A stretch of 42,887 nt of DNA from positions 1 through 42,887 of the forward strand of contig CANROF010000016.1 of NCBI GenBank assembly GCA_947632155.1, in the 5' to 3' direction. This document shows positions 32,826-40,265 of the stretch, one piece after another. Position numbers and translations under genes: made by a program. The number at the start of each line of letters is the position of its first letter. Positions within the stretch are counted from its first letter, which is position 1. The notes beneath the pieces were generated by a model. It saw only the letters and a list, made by a program, of their open reading frames with translations, was not told the DNA's origin and did no database searches. The DNA comes from an uncultured Oscillospiraceae bacterium (GTDB lineage: Bacteria; Bacillota; Clostridia; Oscillospirales; Oscillospiraceae).

Positions 32826-34151
32826 ATGGTAAACATTCCCTTTTCCGCGGAGCTCACCGGCGCTCCGCCCCAAAGATACGCCCCCGGTGCGTGGGGCTTC
32901 GTGACGGAGCGGGAGCGGAGCGCGTATCCCAGGCTCAAGATTACCGAGGTCAACAGCGCCTTCGCGCCGGTGTGGTGGTACGAGGGCGCGGAGCTCACCG
33001 CCCTGTCCGCCTCCCCGGAGGGGGTCTTCGCCGTTCCCGGCGCGGACGCCCTGCCGCGGGACCTTGAGGGCCGCGCCCTGCCCCTCCTTTTTAAGGCGGA
33101 CACCGGCCCGGGGCGCTTCAGGGTGACCCTCACCCTGGTCCCGGGGGAGGGGCGCCGGGAGGCCGCGGTCTTTGTCAGCCGCCGGAGGCTCGCCTGGATG
33201 GGCGGCCTTCGGGCCGGGGAGCGCCGGGAGATAACGGTCCTTTGCGACGTCTCCCCGGTCATCGCCGCGGGGGGCGGCGTCCCCGGGGTCCCCGGCCGCG
33301 CCCCGGCGGAGGACGTGAGCGTGGACGTCACGGTCCTGGGGGCCGGCCTCCGGGCGGTAAAAATTGAGCGCTGGGAGGGGCCCGCCATCTTCATCATGGG
33401 CGACTCCACCGTCACCGACCAGCCGGCGGACTACCCCTGCGCCCCCGGCGTCAACTACTGCGGCTGGGGACAGATGCTGCAATTTTTCGTGGGGACAGGC
33501 CACGTCGTCTCCAATCACGCCCATTCGGGCCTCTCCACCGAGACTTTCCGGGACAAGGGCTATTACGACGTGATGCGCCCCCAGGTGCGCCCCGGGGACA
33601 CGGTGCTCATCCAGTTCGGCCACAACGACCAGAAGAAGCTCCACCTGGCGGCAAAAACCGGCTATACGGAGAATCTGGTAAGATATATCGGGGAGCTGCG
33701 GGCCCTGGGCGCGGTGCCGGTGCTGGTGACCAGCCTCGCCCGGAACACCTGGAAGAGCGCGGGGGAGTACAACGACCTCCTTGAGGCCCACGCCCAGGCC
33801 GCCCTGGACACGGCGGTCCGGGAGCGCGTGGCGGCGGCGGACCTCCATGAGAAGATGAAAGAGGTCATCCTGGCCGCCGGCATGGAGCGGTCCAAGGTCT
33901 GGTTCCACCCCGGGGACTACTCCCACCCCAACGACTTCGGCGCGTACATGGCGGCGGGCTTCGTGGCGGAGGAGCTGGTGAAGCTTGCCCTTATCCCGGC
34001 CTTCGCGCTGCGGGACTTCCCCGTCCGCCCGCCGCTTTCGGTGCTGGAGCCGCCCCCGGAGGCGCTCTGGCACGGCAACACGCCGCCCAAGGACAAAAAG
34101 CCCCTGGTGGATTACGGCCTCATCCCCGACTACCCCTGGCCCATCACCTGA
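32826..34151 (+). CDS. Rhamnogalacturonan acetylesterase-like protein, CE12 (SGNH fold)
   Basis: A 441-residue protein. Residues 1 to about 185 form a beta-rich N-terminal domain. From [12 protein letters not shown] the SGNH hydrolase begins with nucleophile S194, followed by [21 protein letters not shown] (block II Gly), QFGHNDQKK (block III Asn) and [12 protein letters not shown] with D364 and H367 as catalytic DxxH. CE12 enzymes remove acetyl groups from rhamnogalacturonan I. No signal peptide, so it acts on imported fragments. It lies 19 bp after the deacetylase gene and 14 bp before GH51. Confidence 0.9.
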   Translation: MVNIPFSAELTGAPPQRYAPGAWGFVTERERSAYPRLKITEVNSAFAPVWWYEGAELTALSASPEGVFAVPGADALPRDLEGRALPLLFKADTGPGRFRVTLTLVPGEGRREAAVFVSRRRLAWMGGLRAGERREITVLCDVSPVIAAGGGVPGVPGRAPAEDVSVDVTVLGAGLRAVKIERWEGPAIFIMGDSTVTDQPADYPCAPGVNYCGWGQMLQFFVGTGHVVSNHAHSGLSTETFRDKGYYDVMRPQVRPGDTVLIQFGHNDQKKLHLAAKTGYTENLVRYIGELRALGAVPVLVTSLARNTWKSAGEYNDLLEAHAQAALDTAVRERVAAADLHEKMKEVILAAGMERSKVWFHPGDYSHPNDFGAYMAAGFVAEELVKLALIPAFALRDFPVRPPLSVLEPPPEALWHGNTPPKDKKPLVDYGLIPDYPWPIT

Positions 34152-34165
34152 AAGGAGAAGCGCAC

Positions 34166-35638
34166 ATGCGTATCATCATAAACCCCAACCGCTCTGTGGG
34201 AACGATCAGCCCCAACATCTACGGCCACTTCGCCGAGCACCTGGGCCGGTGTATCTACGGCGGCCTCTGGGTGGGGGACGACCCGGAGATACCCAATGAA
34301 AACGGCCTGCGCTCCGACGTTGTGGGCGCGCTGAAAAGGCTCCATATCCCCGTCCTTCGCTGGCCAGGCGGGTGCTTTGCCGACACCTACCACTGGCGGG
34401 ACGGCGTGGGGCCCGCGGAGAGCCGCAAGACCATCGTCAACACCAACTGGGGCGGCGTCACCGAGGACAACCGCTTCGGCACCCACGAGTTTATGGAGCT
34501 GTGCCGTCAGCTTGGGTGCGAGGCGTACTTCTCCGGCAACGTGGGCTCCGGGACGGTGCAGGAGCTGTCCGACTGGGTGGAGTACTGCAACATGCCGGGC
34601 GTCTCGCCCATGGCGGACCTCCGGCGGCAAAACGGGCGGGAGGAGCCCTTCAATGTCAAATACTGGGGCATCGGCAACGAGGCCTGGGGCTGCGGCGGCA
34701 ACATGCGGCCGGAGCACTACGCGGATCTTTGCCGCCAATATTCCACCTACATGCGGCAGTATTCCAGGCACAAGATCTTCAAGATCGCCTCCGGCGCGAA
34801 TGTGGACGACTATGAATGGACAAAGGTCGTGGCCGAGCGGGCCGGGTTTGCCGTGGACGCGCTGAGCCTCCACTACTACACCCTCCCCCGTGACGACTGG
34901 TCCCACAAGGGCGCGGCTACGGGATTCCCCCGGGAGGAATATTACTCCGTCCTTCAAAAGACCCTGCGCATGGATGAGCTGGTGGCCGAGCACGGCCGGA
35001 TTCTCAAAAAAGCCGCCCCCAACCGCCGTCTCGGCCTTGTGGTAGACGAGTGGGGCGCCTGGTACGACGTGGAGCCGGGCACAAATCCGGGCTTCCTCTA
35101 CCAGCAGAACACCATCCGCGACGCCTTAGTCGCCGCCATCAACCTCAACATTTTCAATAACCGCTGCGACACCGTCGTCATGGCCAACATCGCCCAGACG
35201 GTGAACGTCCTCCAGGCCATGGTCCTCACCGAGGGCCCGAAAATGCTCCTGACGCCCACCTACCACGTCTTTGACATGTACAAGGCCCACCAGGGCGCGC
35301 GGCAGGTGGAGACTTACGCGGAAACGAAGCTTCTCAACTGCGGCGACTGGCAGGTCCCGGACCTGCACGTCTCCGCCAGCGAGGCTGCGGACGGGAAAAT
35401 TTTGCTCACCGCCGTCAATCTCAGCGACACCGACGATACCCCCGTGGAGGTGCTGCTCGCCGGCGCGGCCCGCGCCTCCGGAACGGTCCTCTCCGGCGCG
35501 CCGGGAGCGCACAACACTTTCGACGCCCCCGAAACCGTGAAGCCCGCGCCCCTCTCCGGCATTGAAGCGGGGGACGGCACCGTCCGCTTCACCCTCCCGG
35601 CCTGCGGCGTGGCGGCGGTGGAGATCGAACGTGAGTGA
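34166..35638 (+). CDS. Alpha-L-arabinofuranosidase, GH51
   Basis: A 490-residue intracellular GH51 enzyme of normal length. [19 protein letters not shown] near 13-31 and [19 protein letters not shown] near 67-85 are family signatures. E172 in GIGNEAWG is the acid/base and E295 in VDEWG the nucleophile. A C-terminal beta-sandwich covers about 385-490. It releases terminal alpha-L-arabinofuranose from arabinan or arabinogalactan side chains. AAAGGAG precedes ATG 34166. Its last eight bases overlap the start of the DUF6171 gene. Confidence 0.95.
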   Translation: MRIIINPNRSVGTISPNIYGHFAEHLGRCIYGGLWVGDDPEIPNENGLRSDVVGALKRLHIPVLRWPGGCFADTYHWRDGVGPAESRKTIVNTNWGGVTEDNRFGTHEFMELCRQLGCEAYFSGNVGSGTVQELSDWVEYCNMPGVSPMADLRRQNGREEPFNVKYWGIGNEAWGCGGNMRPEHYADLCRQYSTYMRQYSRHKIFKIASGANVDDYEWTKVVAERAGFAVDALSLHYYTLPRDDWSHKGAATGFPREEYYSVLQKTLRMDELVAEHGRILKKAAPNRRLGLVVDEWGAWYDVEPGTNPGFLYQQNTIRDALVAAINLNIFNNRCDTVVMANIAQTVNVLQAMVLTEGPKMLLTPTYHVFDMYKAHQGARQVETYAETKLLNCGDWQVPDLHVSASEAADGKILLTAVNLSDTDDTPVEVLLAGAARASGTVLSGAPGAHNTFDAPETVKPAPLSGIEAGDGTVRFTLPACGVAAVEIERE

Positions 35639-35882
35639 CACGCGCTGCCGCCGGTGCCTCCTGCGGGAGCTTGAGGCGGGCGCGCAGTTATACGAGAGCG
35701 TCCGGGCCTACCGGGCGGAGCTTCCCGCCGCCGAGCGGACGGAGGACGGGGAGTACGCCCGCCGTCTGGCGCTGTGCCTGGACTGCCGGCACCTCAAAAA
35801 CGCCACATGCGTCCAGTGCGGGTGCTTTGTGGAGCTTCGCGCCGCCAAAAGCGCCGTCCGCTGTCCCATGGGCCGATGGTGA
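35631..35882 (+). CDS. DUF6171 family small cysteine-rich protein
   Basis: An 83-residue protein with CRRCLL at the N-terminus, [11 protein letters not shown] in the middle and [13 protein letters not shown] near the end, a probable zinc-ribbon pattern typical of DUF6171 proteins of Clostridia. The function is unknown. I chose the GTG at 35631 because GGAG lies seven bases upstream and it fits the family N-terminus. It overlaps the GH51 stop by eight bases (GTGAGTGA), implying coupled translation, and lies 38 bp before rhaM. Its place inside a sugar operon is unexplained. Confidence 0.8.
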   Translation: MSDTRCRRCLLRELEAGAQLYESVRAYRAELPAAERTEDGEYARRLALCLDCRHLKNATCVQCGCFVELRAAKSAVRCPMGRW

Positions 35883-35920
35883 GCGCCTGTCCGGAAATAA
35901 AATTTGAAAGGAATGGTATT

Positions 35921-36238
35921 ATGGAGCGCATGGCGTGGAAGGGCCGCATAAAGCCCGGCTGCAAGGCCGAGTATGTCCGCCGCCACAACCAGATCTGGCC
36001 GGAGATGGTGGAGGTCCTGAAATCCGCCGGCATCTGCAATTACACCATCTTCGCCAACGGCGAGGAGCTTTTCGGCTACTACGAGTGCGAAAAGGGTATC
36101 GAGTTCGCTGAGCGCACCCAGGCCCAGAGCCCCGTGGTGGACCGCTGGAACGAGTACATGCGGGACGTCTTGGAGCTGGAAATGGACCCGGTGACGGGAG
36201 CCCAGCCCAAGCTGGAGCCCGTGTTCCGGCTGGAGTAA
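35921..36238 (+). CDS. rhaM: L-rhamnose mutarotase
   Basis: A 105-residue RhaM-family protein. MERMAWKGRIKPGCKAEYVR and RRHNQIWPEMVEVLKSAG (the His being the catalytic residue of the family), then ICNYTIFANGEELFGYYEC, cover the whole dimeric ferredoxin-like fold. It converts alpha- and beta-L-rhamnose anomers in the cytoplasm. AAAGGA precedes ATG 35921 at a good distance, so the longer open frame from 35774 is not used. It is last in the operon. Rhamnose isomerase, kinase and aldolase are not in the window. Confidence 0.95.
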   Translation: MERMAWKGRIKPGCKAEYVRRHNQIWPEMVEVLKSAGICNYTIFANGEELFGYYECEKGIEFAERTQAQSPVVDRWNEYMRDVLELEMDPVTGAQPKLEPVFRLE

Positions 36239-36371
36239 GGGTTGCGTATGACGGACACGATGCGGTATATCGGAGGACGGGCCGCCGTGGGCGGCGGCCC
36301 GTACGGCGAATTTGGGGGTTTCACGTTGATTTGGGATGTATCCGTAATCCCGACGCGGGCCGCCGAGACGG

Positions 36372-36500
36372 CGGCCCCTACGGCGTGGAGGGGAGCGAAT
36401 GCCGTTTGCCGGGGGGTGTATGCGAATCGGGGGCACGGGCCGATGTGGTCATCGGCCCCTACATGTACGTTTTCACGTATATTGGAAATGTCGCAATTTC
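36372..36500. repeat. 129-bp direct repeat, first copy
   Basis: The block from GCGGCCCCTACGGCGTGG to GCAATTTC is repeated about 299 bases downstream (36671-36800) with roughly nine in ten bases the same by eye. It includes the GGGCCGATG palindrome and the motif CATGTACGTTTTC. Confidence 0.75.
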
Positions 36501-36670
36501 AACGCGGAAAACCCCCGATTCCGCTGTACGGGCCGCCGCCCACGGCGGCCCATTCCTCCAATTCACCACCCAACCTCCGTCAAACGCACCACGCCCCCGT
36601 ACGGGCCGCCGCCTCGGCGGCCCGTCCTTCCGTCATGCTCTCACCCTCCGTTCAACGAAGCGCTGCGGTC

Positions 36671-36800
36671 GCGGCCCCTGCGGCGTGGAGGGGGGCGAAT
36701 GCCGTTTGCCGGGGGTGTATGCGAATCGGGGGAGTGGGCCGATGTGGGCATCGGCCCCTACATGTACGTTTTCGCATATATCGGAAACGTTCCGATTCCC
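36671..36800. repeat. 129-bp direct repeat, second copy
   Basis: Second copy of the block at 36372-36500, with GATGTGGGCATC instead of GATGTGGTCATC in the palindrome centre. Confidence 0.75.
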
Positions 36801-36841
36801 TTGTGGAAGCGGGGCACAAACCCGCGGGGGTATGATTTTGC

Positions 36842-36889
36842 AAAAAAACAGGCCGGGCAGGTTTGGGGACCTGTCCGGCCTTGTTTTGT
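36842..36889 (-). terminator. Rho-independent terminator of the GH105 gene
   Basis: Leftward: GGCCGGACAGGT (36880-36869), six-base loop, ACCTGCCCGGCC (36862-36851), then TGTTTTTTTG. It lies 19 bases after the GH105 stop. The rightward flank TTGTTTTG is also T-rich, so it may work in both directions. Confidence 0.85.
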
Positions 36890-36898
36890 GATATTTGC

Positions 36899-38104
36899 TT
36901 ATTTTACCATCCGCATCTCGGAATAGGCCATGATGAAGGGGCCGACGCCCTTGCCCTCGTCGGGGAGGTAGTAGTCGGTGTTTTCGTAGTTATTTTGGTT
37001 GTTGGCGCTGGCCTTGAGGTAGATGTCGGTGAGGCGCCCGTCCACAAGCTTCGTTTCCACAATGGCCGTGAAGGCCCTGACCGCCGGCTCTCTATAGGCG
37101 GGGTCCAGAAGCCCCAGGCGCACGCCCTTCAGGATGGTGTAGACCATCATGGCCGTGCCGCTGACCTCCAGGCGGTTGGTTTCCGTCTCCGGCCAGTCGG
37201 CCACGTTGGTCCAGAGGCCGTCCTCCTTCTGGTATTTCAGGACCCCGTCCGCGAAGGTCCTCAGCGCCGCGGCCCTGGCGGGCTTATATTCCTCCGGAAG
37301 CACCTCCGCCACGTCCGCCATGGCCATGCCGTACCAGCCCATGGCCCGGGTCCAGTGGTAGGGGCACACGTCCTCCCGGCTGTTGACGGCGTGGTAATAG
37401 AGCCCGTTTGGCGCCAGCATGGTGTCCGCCGCCCAGTCAAGGCGCTCCTGCACCAGCCGGAGCTGCCTCTCGTCCCCCGTCCAGGCGGCGAAGCGGGAGA
37501 GGAAGGGCTGGAGCATATAGATCCCGTCCAGCCAGACCTTATACTTCGGCGGCCGCTCCTTGTTCCAGGAGTGCCAGTAGTTGTGTCCAAGGGCGGCCTC
37601 CATGTACTCGCGGGGCACGGTGTGGCCGGTGGAGTTGACGTATGTCTCGTCCGTCAGGTCCCGGTAGAGGTCCCGGCAGATCTGCATGTAGTCCTCCCGC
37701 CCCAGGTCGTGGGCGGCCCGCACCAGCAGGCCCGCGGTCTTGTAGCAGTCGGCGCCGTGGCAGTCCACATATCCCGCCAGATTTCGGGAGAGGCTCTTGC
37801 GGCCGTCCCCGTCCGTGACGATCATGGCGTCCAAATAGCGCGTCACGTAGTCGAGATACCGGCCGCCCTTTTCCGGGTCCGTCTTATAGATGTCATAGAG
37901 CCCCTCCATGACCACGCCGTTATAGTAGCTCCAGTCAAAGAGATACGGCATCTGGGGCGGGTGGCGCTTTTCGTTGTCCCAGGTGAAAAACCTGTTCTCA
38001 TCCGCCACCACCGCCTCCGGGACGTTGACGGCGGAGTCCACGGTGAGAGCGTCAATATACCGGGCGGCCTTTTCCGTTGCCGCGGGGATCTTTGTCTCTT
38101 CCAT
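36899..38104 (-). CDS. Unsaturated rhamnogalacturonyl hydrolase, GH105 (YesR-like)
   Basis: A 401-residue (alpha/alpha)6 hydrolase without a signal peptide. FDWSYYNGVVMEGLYDIY near 57-74, KYKVWLDGIYMLQPFLSRFA near 190-209 (the Asp of WLDGIYM being the expected catalytic residue), HWTRAMGWYGMAMADVAEVL near 253-272 and LEVSGTAMMVYTILKGVRLG near 315-334 match GH105. It removes unsaturated galacturonosyl groups from rhamnogalacturonan fragments. It is a second, sequence-distinct GH105 beside the one at 12253. ATG 38104 follows AAAGGAG; the longer frame to 38170 starts inside the promoter. It has its own promoter, a palindromic operator and a terminator. Confidence 0.9.
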   Translation of the reverse strand: MEETKIPAATEKAARYIDALTVDSAVNVPEAVVADENRFFTWDNEKRHPPQMPYLFDWSYYNGVVMEGLYDIYKTDPEKGGRYLDYVTRYLDAMIVTDGDGRKSLSRNLAGYVDCHGADCYKTAGLLVRAAHDLGREDYMQICRDLYRDLTDETYVNSTGHTVPREYMEAALGHNYWHSWNKERPPKYKVWLDGIYMLQPFLSRFAAWTGDERQLRLVQERLDWAADTMLAPNGLYYHAVNSREDVCPYHWTRAMGWYGMAMADVAEVLPEEYKPARAAALRTFADGVLKYQKEDGLWTNVADWPETETNRLEVSGTAMMVYTILKGVRLGLLDPAYREPAVRAFTAIVETKLVDGRLTDIYLKASANNQNNYENTDYYLPDEGKGVGPFIMAYSEMRMVK

Positions 38105-38129
38105 TGATCGCAGCTCCTTTATAGAATAG

Positions 38130-38143
38130 TTTTGTATACAAAA
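38130..38143. promoter_or_regulatory. Palindromic operator TTTTGTATACAAAA
   Basis: A perfect 14-bp palindrome at the downstream edge of the -10 box of the GH105 promoter, where a bound protein would block initiation. The core TTGTATACAA fits the t.GTa.tAC.a pattern of FadR-subfamily GntR regulators, several of which control hexuronate genes. No GntR gene is in the window. Confidence 0.65.
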
Positions 38144-38170
38144 TATACCACACTTCGCGCCCGCGTTCAA
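38142..38170 (-). promoter_or_regulatory. Promoter of the GH105 gene
   Basis: Leftward: TTGAAC (38170-38165), 17-base spacer, TATATT (38147-38142). It lies in the 96-bp gap after the GH127 stop, so GH105 can be transcribed independently of GH127. Confidence 0.75.
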
Positions 38171-38200
38171 CCGTTTTTGGGCAGAAATGGGAAAATTGTA

Positions 38201-40225
38201 TCAGATACCCAGCCATACCCGCATCTCCCCCTGGCCGCGGTTGGCCCAGGCGAAATACGGGATGAGCCGCAGCGTCCCCGGCTCCTCCTCCGGCGGCGTC
38301 CAGGGCACATAGAGGCCCTCCGCCCTCCCGGGGCGGCGAAGCGCCGGGGCGTCCAGGGCCGTGACGGGCACGCCGCGGATCTGCGTCTCCACCGGCGCTA
38401 TCTCCCCGAGGCGCCGGCTGTCCAGCCGCCACAGGTGCAGGTCCGGGCCGTTGTCGGCCTCCTCGGCGCAGTAGACGACGGGCCCCCGGGTGACCGCGGC
38501 GCGGCCGGCGCACTCCCGGACCCTGGGGTCGGCGGCCGTCACCCGTACCGGCATGGGCAGGCGCAGCTCCACCCGGTCCCCGGGCCGCCATGTGCCGGAG
38601 AGGACGATATACCGCCCCTCCCGCGTGCGCTCCGTCCCCTCCGGGGCGGTGAGCTCCACGCCCTCCGGCTCCGTCCAGCCGGGGAGGCGCAGGGCGATCC
38701 GCCCCTCCGCCGGCTCCGGGGAGGTGACCGTCAGCGCCGCGTACCCCCGCCAGGGCAGTCCGGAGTCGATCTTCAGCCTCAGAACGCCGCCCGGAAGCCG
38801 CGCCGTGAGCTCGCCGCCCACATACAGCTCCACCCGCAGCGTGTCGCCGCGCGTCACGGCGGCGTAGGCCCCCACCGAGGCCGCCAGCCGCGCCAAATTC
38901 GGCGGACAGCAGGCGCAGCCGAACCATTTCTGCCGGACGGGCTTTACGTGCTCCAGCCGCCCGTCCCGGCGGATGGCCTCCGGCACCGCCTCCAGGGGGT
39001 TTACGTAGAAAAAGCTCCGCCCGTCCAGGGACACGCCCGCCAGCACCGCGTTATACAGGGCCCGCTCCATGACGTCGGCGTACTCGCCGCCGCCCTCCAG
39101 CTCCAGCATCCGCCGGGCGAAGAACACCAGCCCCACGGCGGCGCAAGTCTCGGCGTAGGCCGCGTCGGAGGGGAGGTCAAAGGGGTAGGAGAACGCCTCC
39201 CCGCGGCTCGTCCCGCCCACGCCGCCGGTAATGTACATTTTCTCCCCCACGGCGCTGTGCCAGAGCTCCCGGCACGCCCGCCGCAGGTCCTCGTCGCCCC
39301 CCAGCCGCGCCGCGTCCGCCATGCCGGAGTAGAGATACATGGCCCGGACGGCGTGGCCCACGGCCTCCCGCTGTTCCCGGACGGGCATGTGGGCCTGGGC
39401 GTAGGCGCGGCGCTCCCGGTCCGCGTCCGGCGTATACGCCCGCCCCCGGGCCTCAAGGCGCGCCCGGCGCTGGGCGTCGAAAAAATCCGGCTCCTGGCCG
39501 CGCCGGTCAATAAAGAGCCGCGCCAGGGCGAGATACCGCCCCTCCCCGGTGTGCTCATAGAGCCGCGCCAGGGCCATCTCGGCGATCTCGTGGCCGGGGA
39601 AGCCGGGTATGGGCCCGCCGGGGCCCATTTTCTCATAGACCAGGTCCGCGAACCGGCGGGCGGCGTTCAGCACGTCCTCCCGCCCCGTGGCCTCCCGGTA
39701 GGCCACGGCGGCCTCGATGAGGTGCCCCATGCAGTAGAGCTCGTGGTCGTTCTCAAGATTTGTAAACGCCCCGTCCATGCCGTTCAGGATAAAGTAGGTG
39801 TCCAGATACCCGCCGGGGTGCTGCGCGGCGCAGATGAGCCGCGCCGCCTCCGCGGCCTTCGCCTCCAGCGCCGGGTCCGGGCCGTCCATGAGGACGTAGG
39901 AGGCGGCCTCCAGCCACTTATAGAGGTCGGAATCCTGAAAAACGAAGCCGTAGAATTTGTCCGGGTCCGGCTCCTCTCCGGGCTCCGGCCAGATCTGAAA
40001 GCCGGGGTCGGAGAACGCGGGCTCCGTAAAGCCCGGCTCCCCCCGGCGGGCGTTGAGCCGGGCGGCGGCCCGGAAATTGTGGACGCAGAAGCTCCCGGCG
40101 GCGCCCTCCACACGGTCGTTCAGCGCCTCCCACTGATACGGCAGCAGCTCCCGCCGCACAAGTCCCCGGACCCGCCCCCAAAAGGGGTCGGTGATCTTAT
40201 AATTTTTCAAAACCGCCATGTCCAC
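38201..40225 (-). CDS. Beta-L-arabinofuranosidase, GH127
   Basis: A 674-residue GH127 (formerly DUF1680) protein. ITDPFWGRV near 11-19 and AASYVLMDGPDPALEA are in the N-terminal barrel. The zinc site characteristic of the family is complete: E359 and C361 in YAETCAAVG, and C439/C440 in WFGCACCPPN, spaced as in the characterised Bifidobacterium enzyme. Beta-sandwich domains follow. It releases beta-L-arabinofuranose, as in plant extensin and some pectic side chains, in the cytoplasm. A GTG at 40225 has GGAGG eight bases upstream; the ATG at 40219 is the alternative start. It is 40 bp after tex and 96 bp before the GH105 start. Confidence 0.92.
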   Translation of the reverse strand: MDMAVLKNYKITDPFWGRVRGLVRRELLPYQWEALNDRVEGAAGSFCVHNFRAAARLNARRGEPGFTEPAFSDPGFQIWPEPGEEPDPDKFYGFVFQDSDLYKWLEAASYVLMDGPDPALEAKAAEAARLICAAQHPGGYLDTYFILNGMDGAFTNLENDHELYCMGHLIEAAVAYREATGREDVLNAARRFADLVYEKMGPGGPIPGFPGHEIAEMALARLYEHTGEGRYLALARLFIDRRGQEPDFFDAQRRARLEARGRAYTPDADRERRAYAQAHMPVREQREAVGHAVRAMYLYSGMADAARLGGDEDLRRACRELWHSAVGEKMYITGGVGGTSRGEAFSYPFDLPSDAAYAETCAAVGLVFFARRMLELEGGGEYADVMERALYNAVLAGVSLDGRSFFYVNPLEAVPEAIRRDGRLEHVKPVRQKWFGCACCPPNLARLAASVGAYAAVTRGDTLRVELYVGGELTARLPGGVLRLKIDSGLPWRGYAALTVTSPEPAEGRIALRLPGWTEPEGVELTAPEGTERTREGRYIVLSGTWRPGDRVELRLPMPVRVTAADPRVRECAGRAAVTRGPVVYCAEEADNGPDLHLWRLDSRRLGEIAPVETQIRGVPVTALDAPALRRPGRAEGLYVPWTPPEEEPGTLRLIPYFAWANRGQGEMRVWLGI

Positions 40226-40265
40226 GCCCGGCGCCTCCGATCCTTGCGTTTTTCCGCAAAAATGT

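Larger units (their letters stand above)
36239..36840. repeat. Mosaic of nested palindromic repeats, no gene
   Basis: About 600 bases between the rhaM end and the GH105 terminator are built from palindromes such as GGGCCGCC/GGCGGCCC, GGGCCGATG/CATCGGCCC and segments like TTTCAACGCGGAAAACC. ORFs of 124-197 codons are open here in several frames at once, but they translate the repeats and lack ribosome sites. The 27 bases starting at 36437 occur identically at 42544. Related pieces are at 24423. Confidence 0.8.

Noticed and set aside
36242-36926. Three overlapping rightward ORFs of 175-197 codons after rhaM
   Set aside because: They translate the palindromic repeats, duplicate with the 129-bp block and have no ribosome site.
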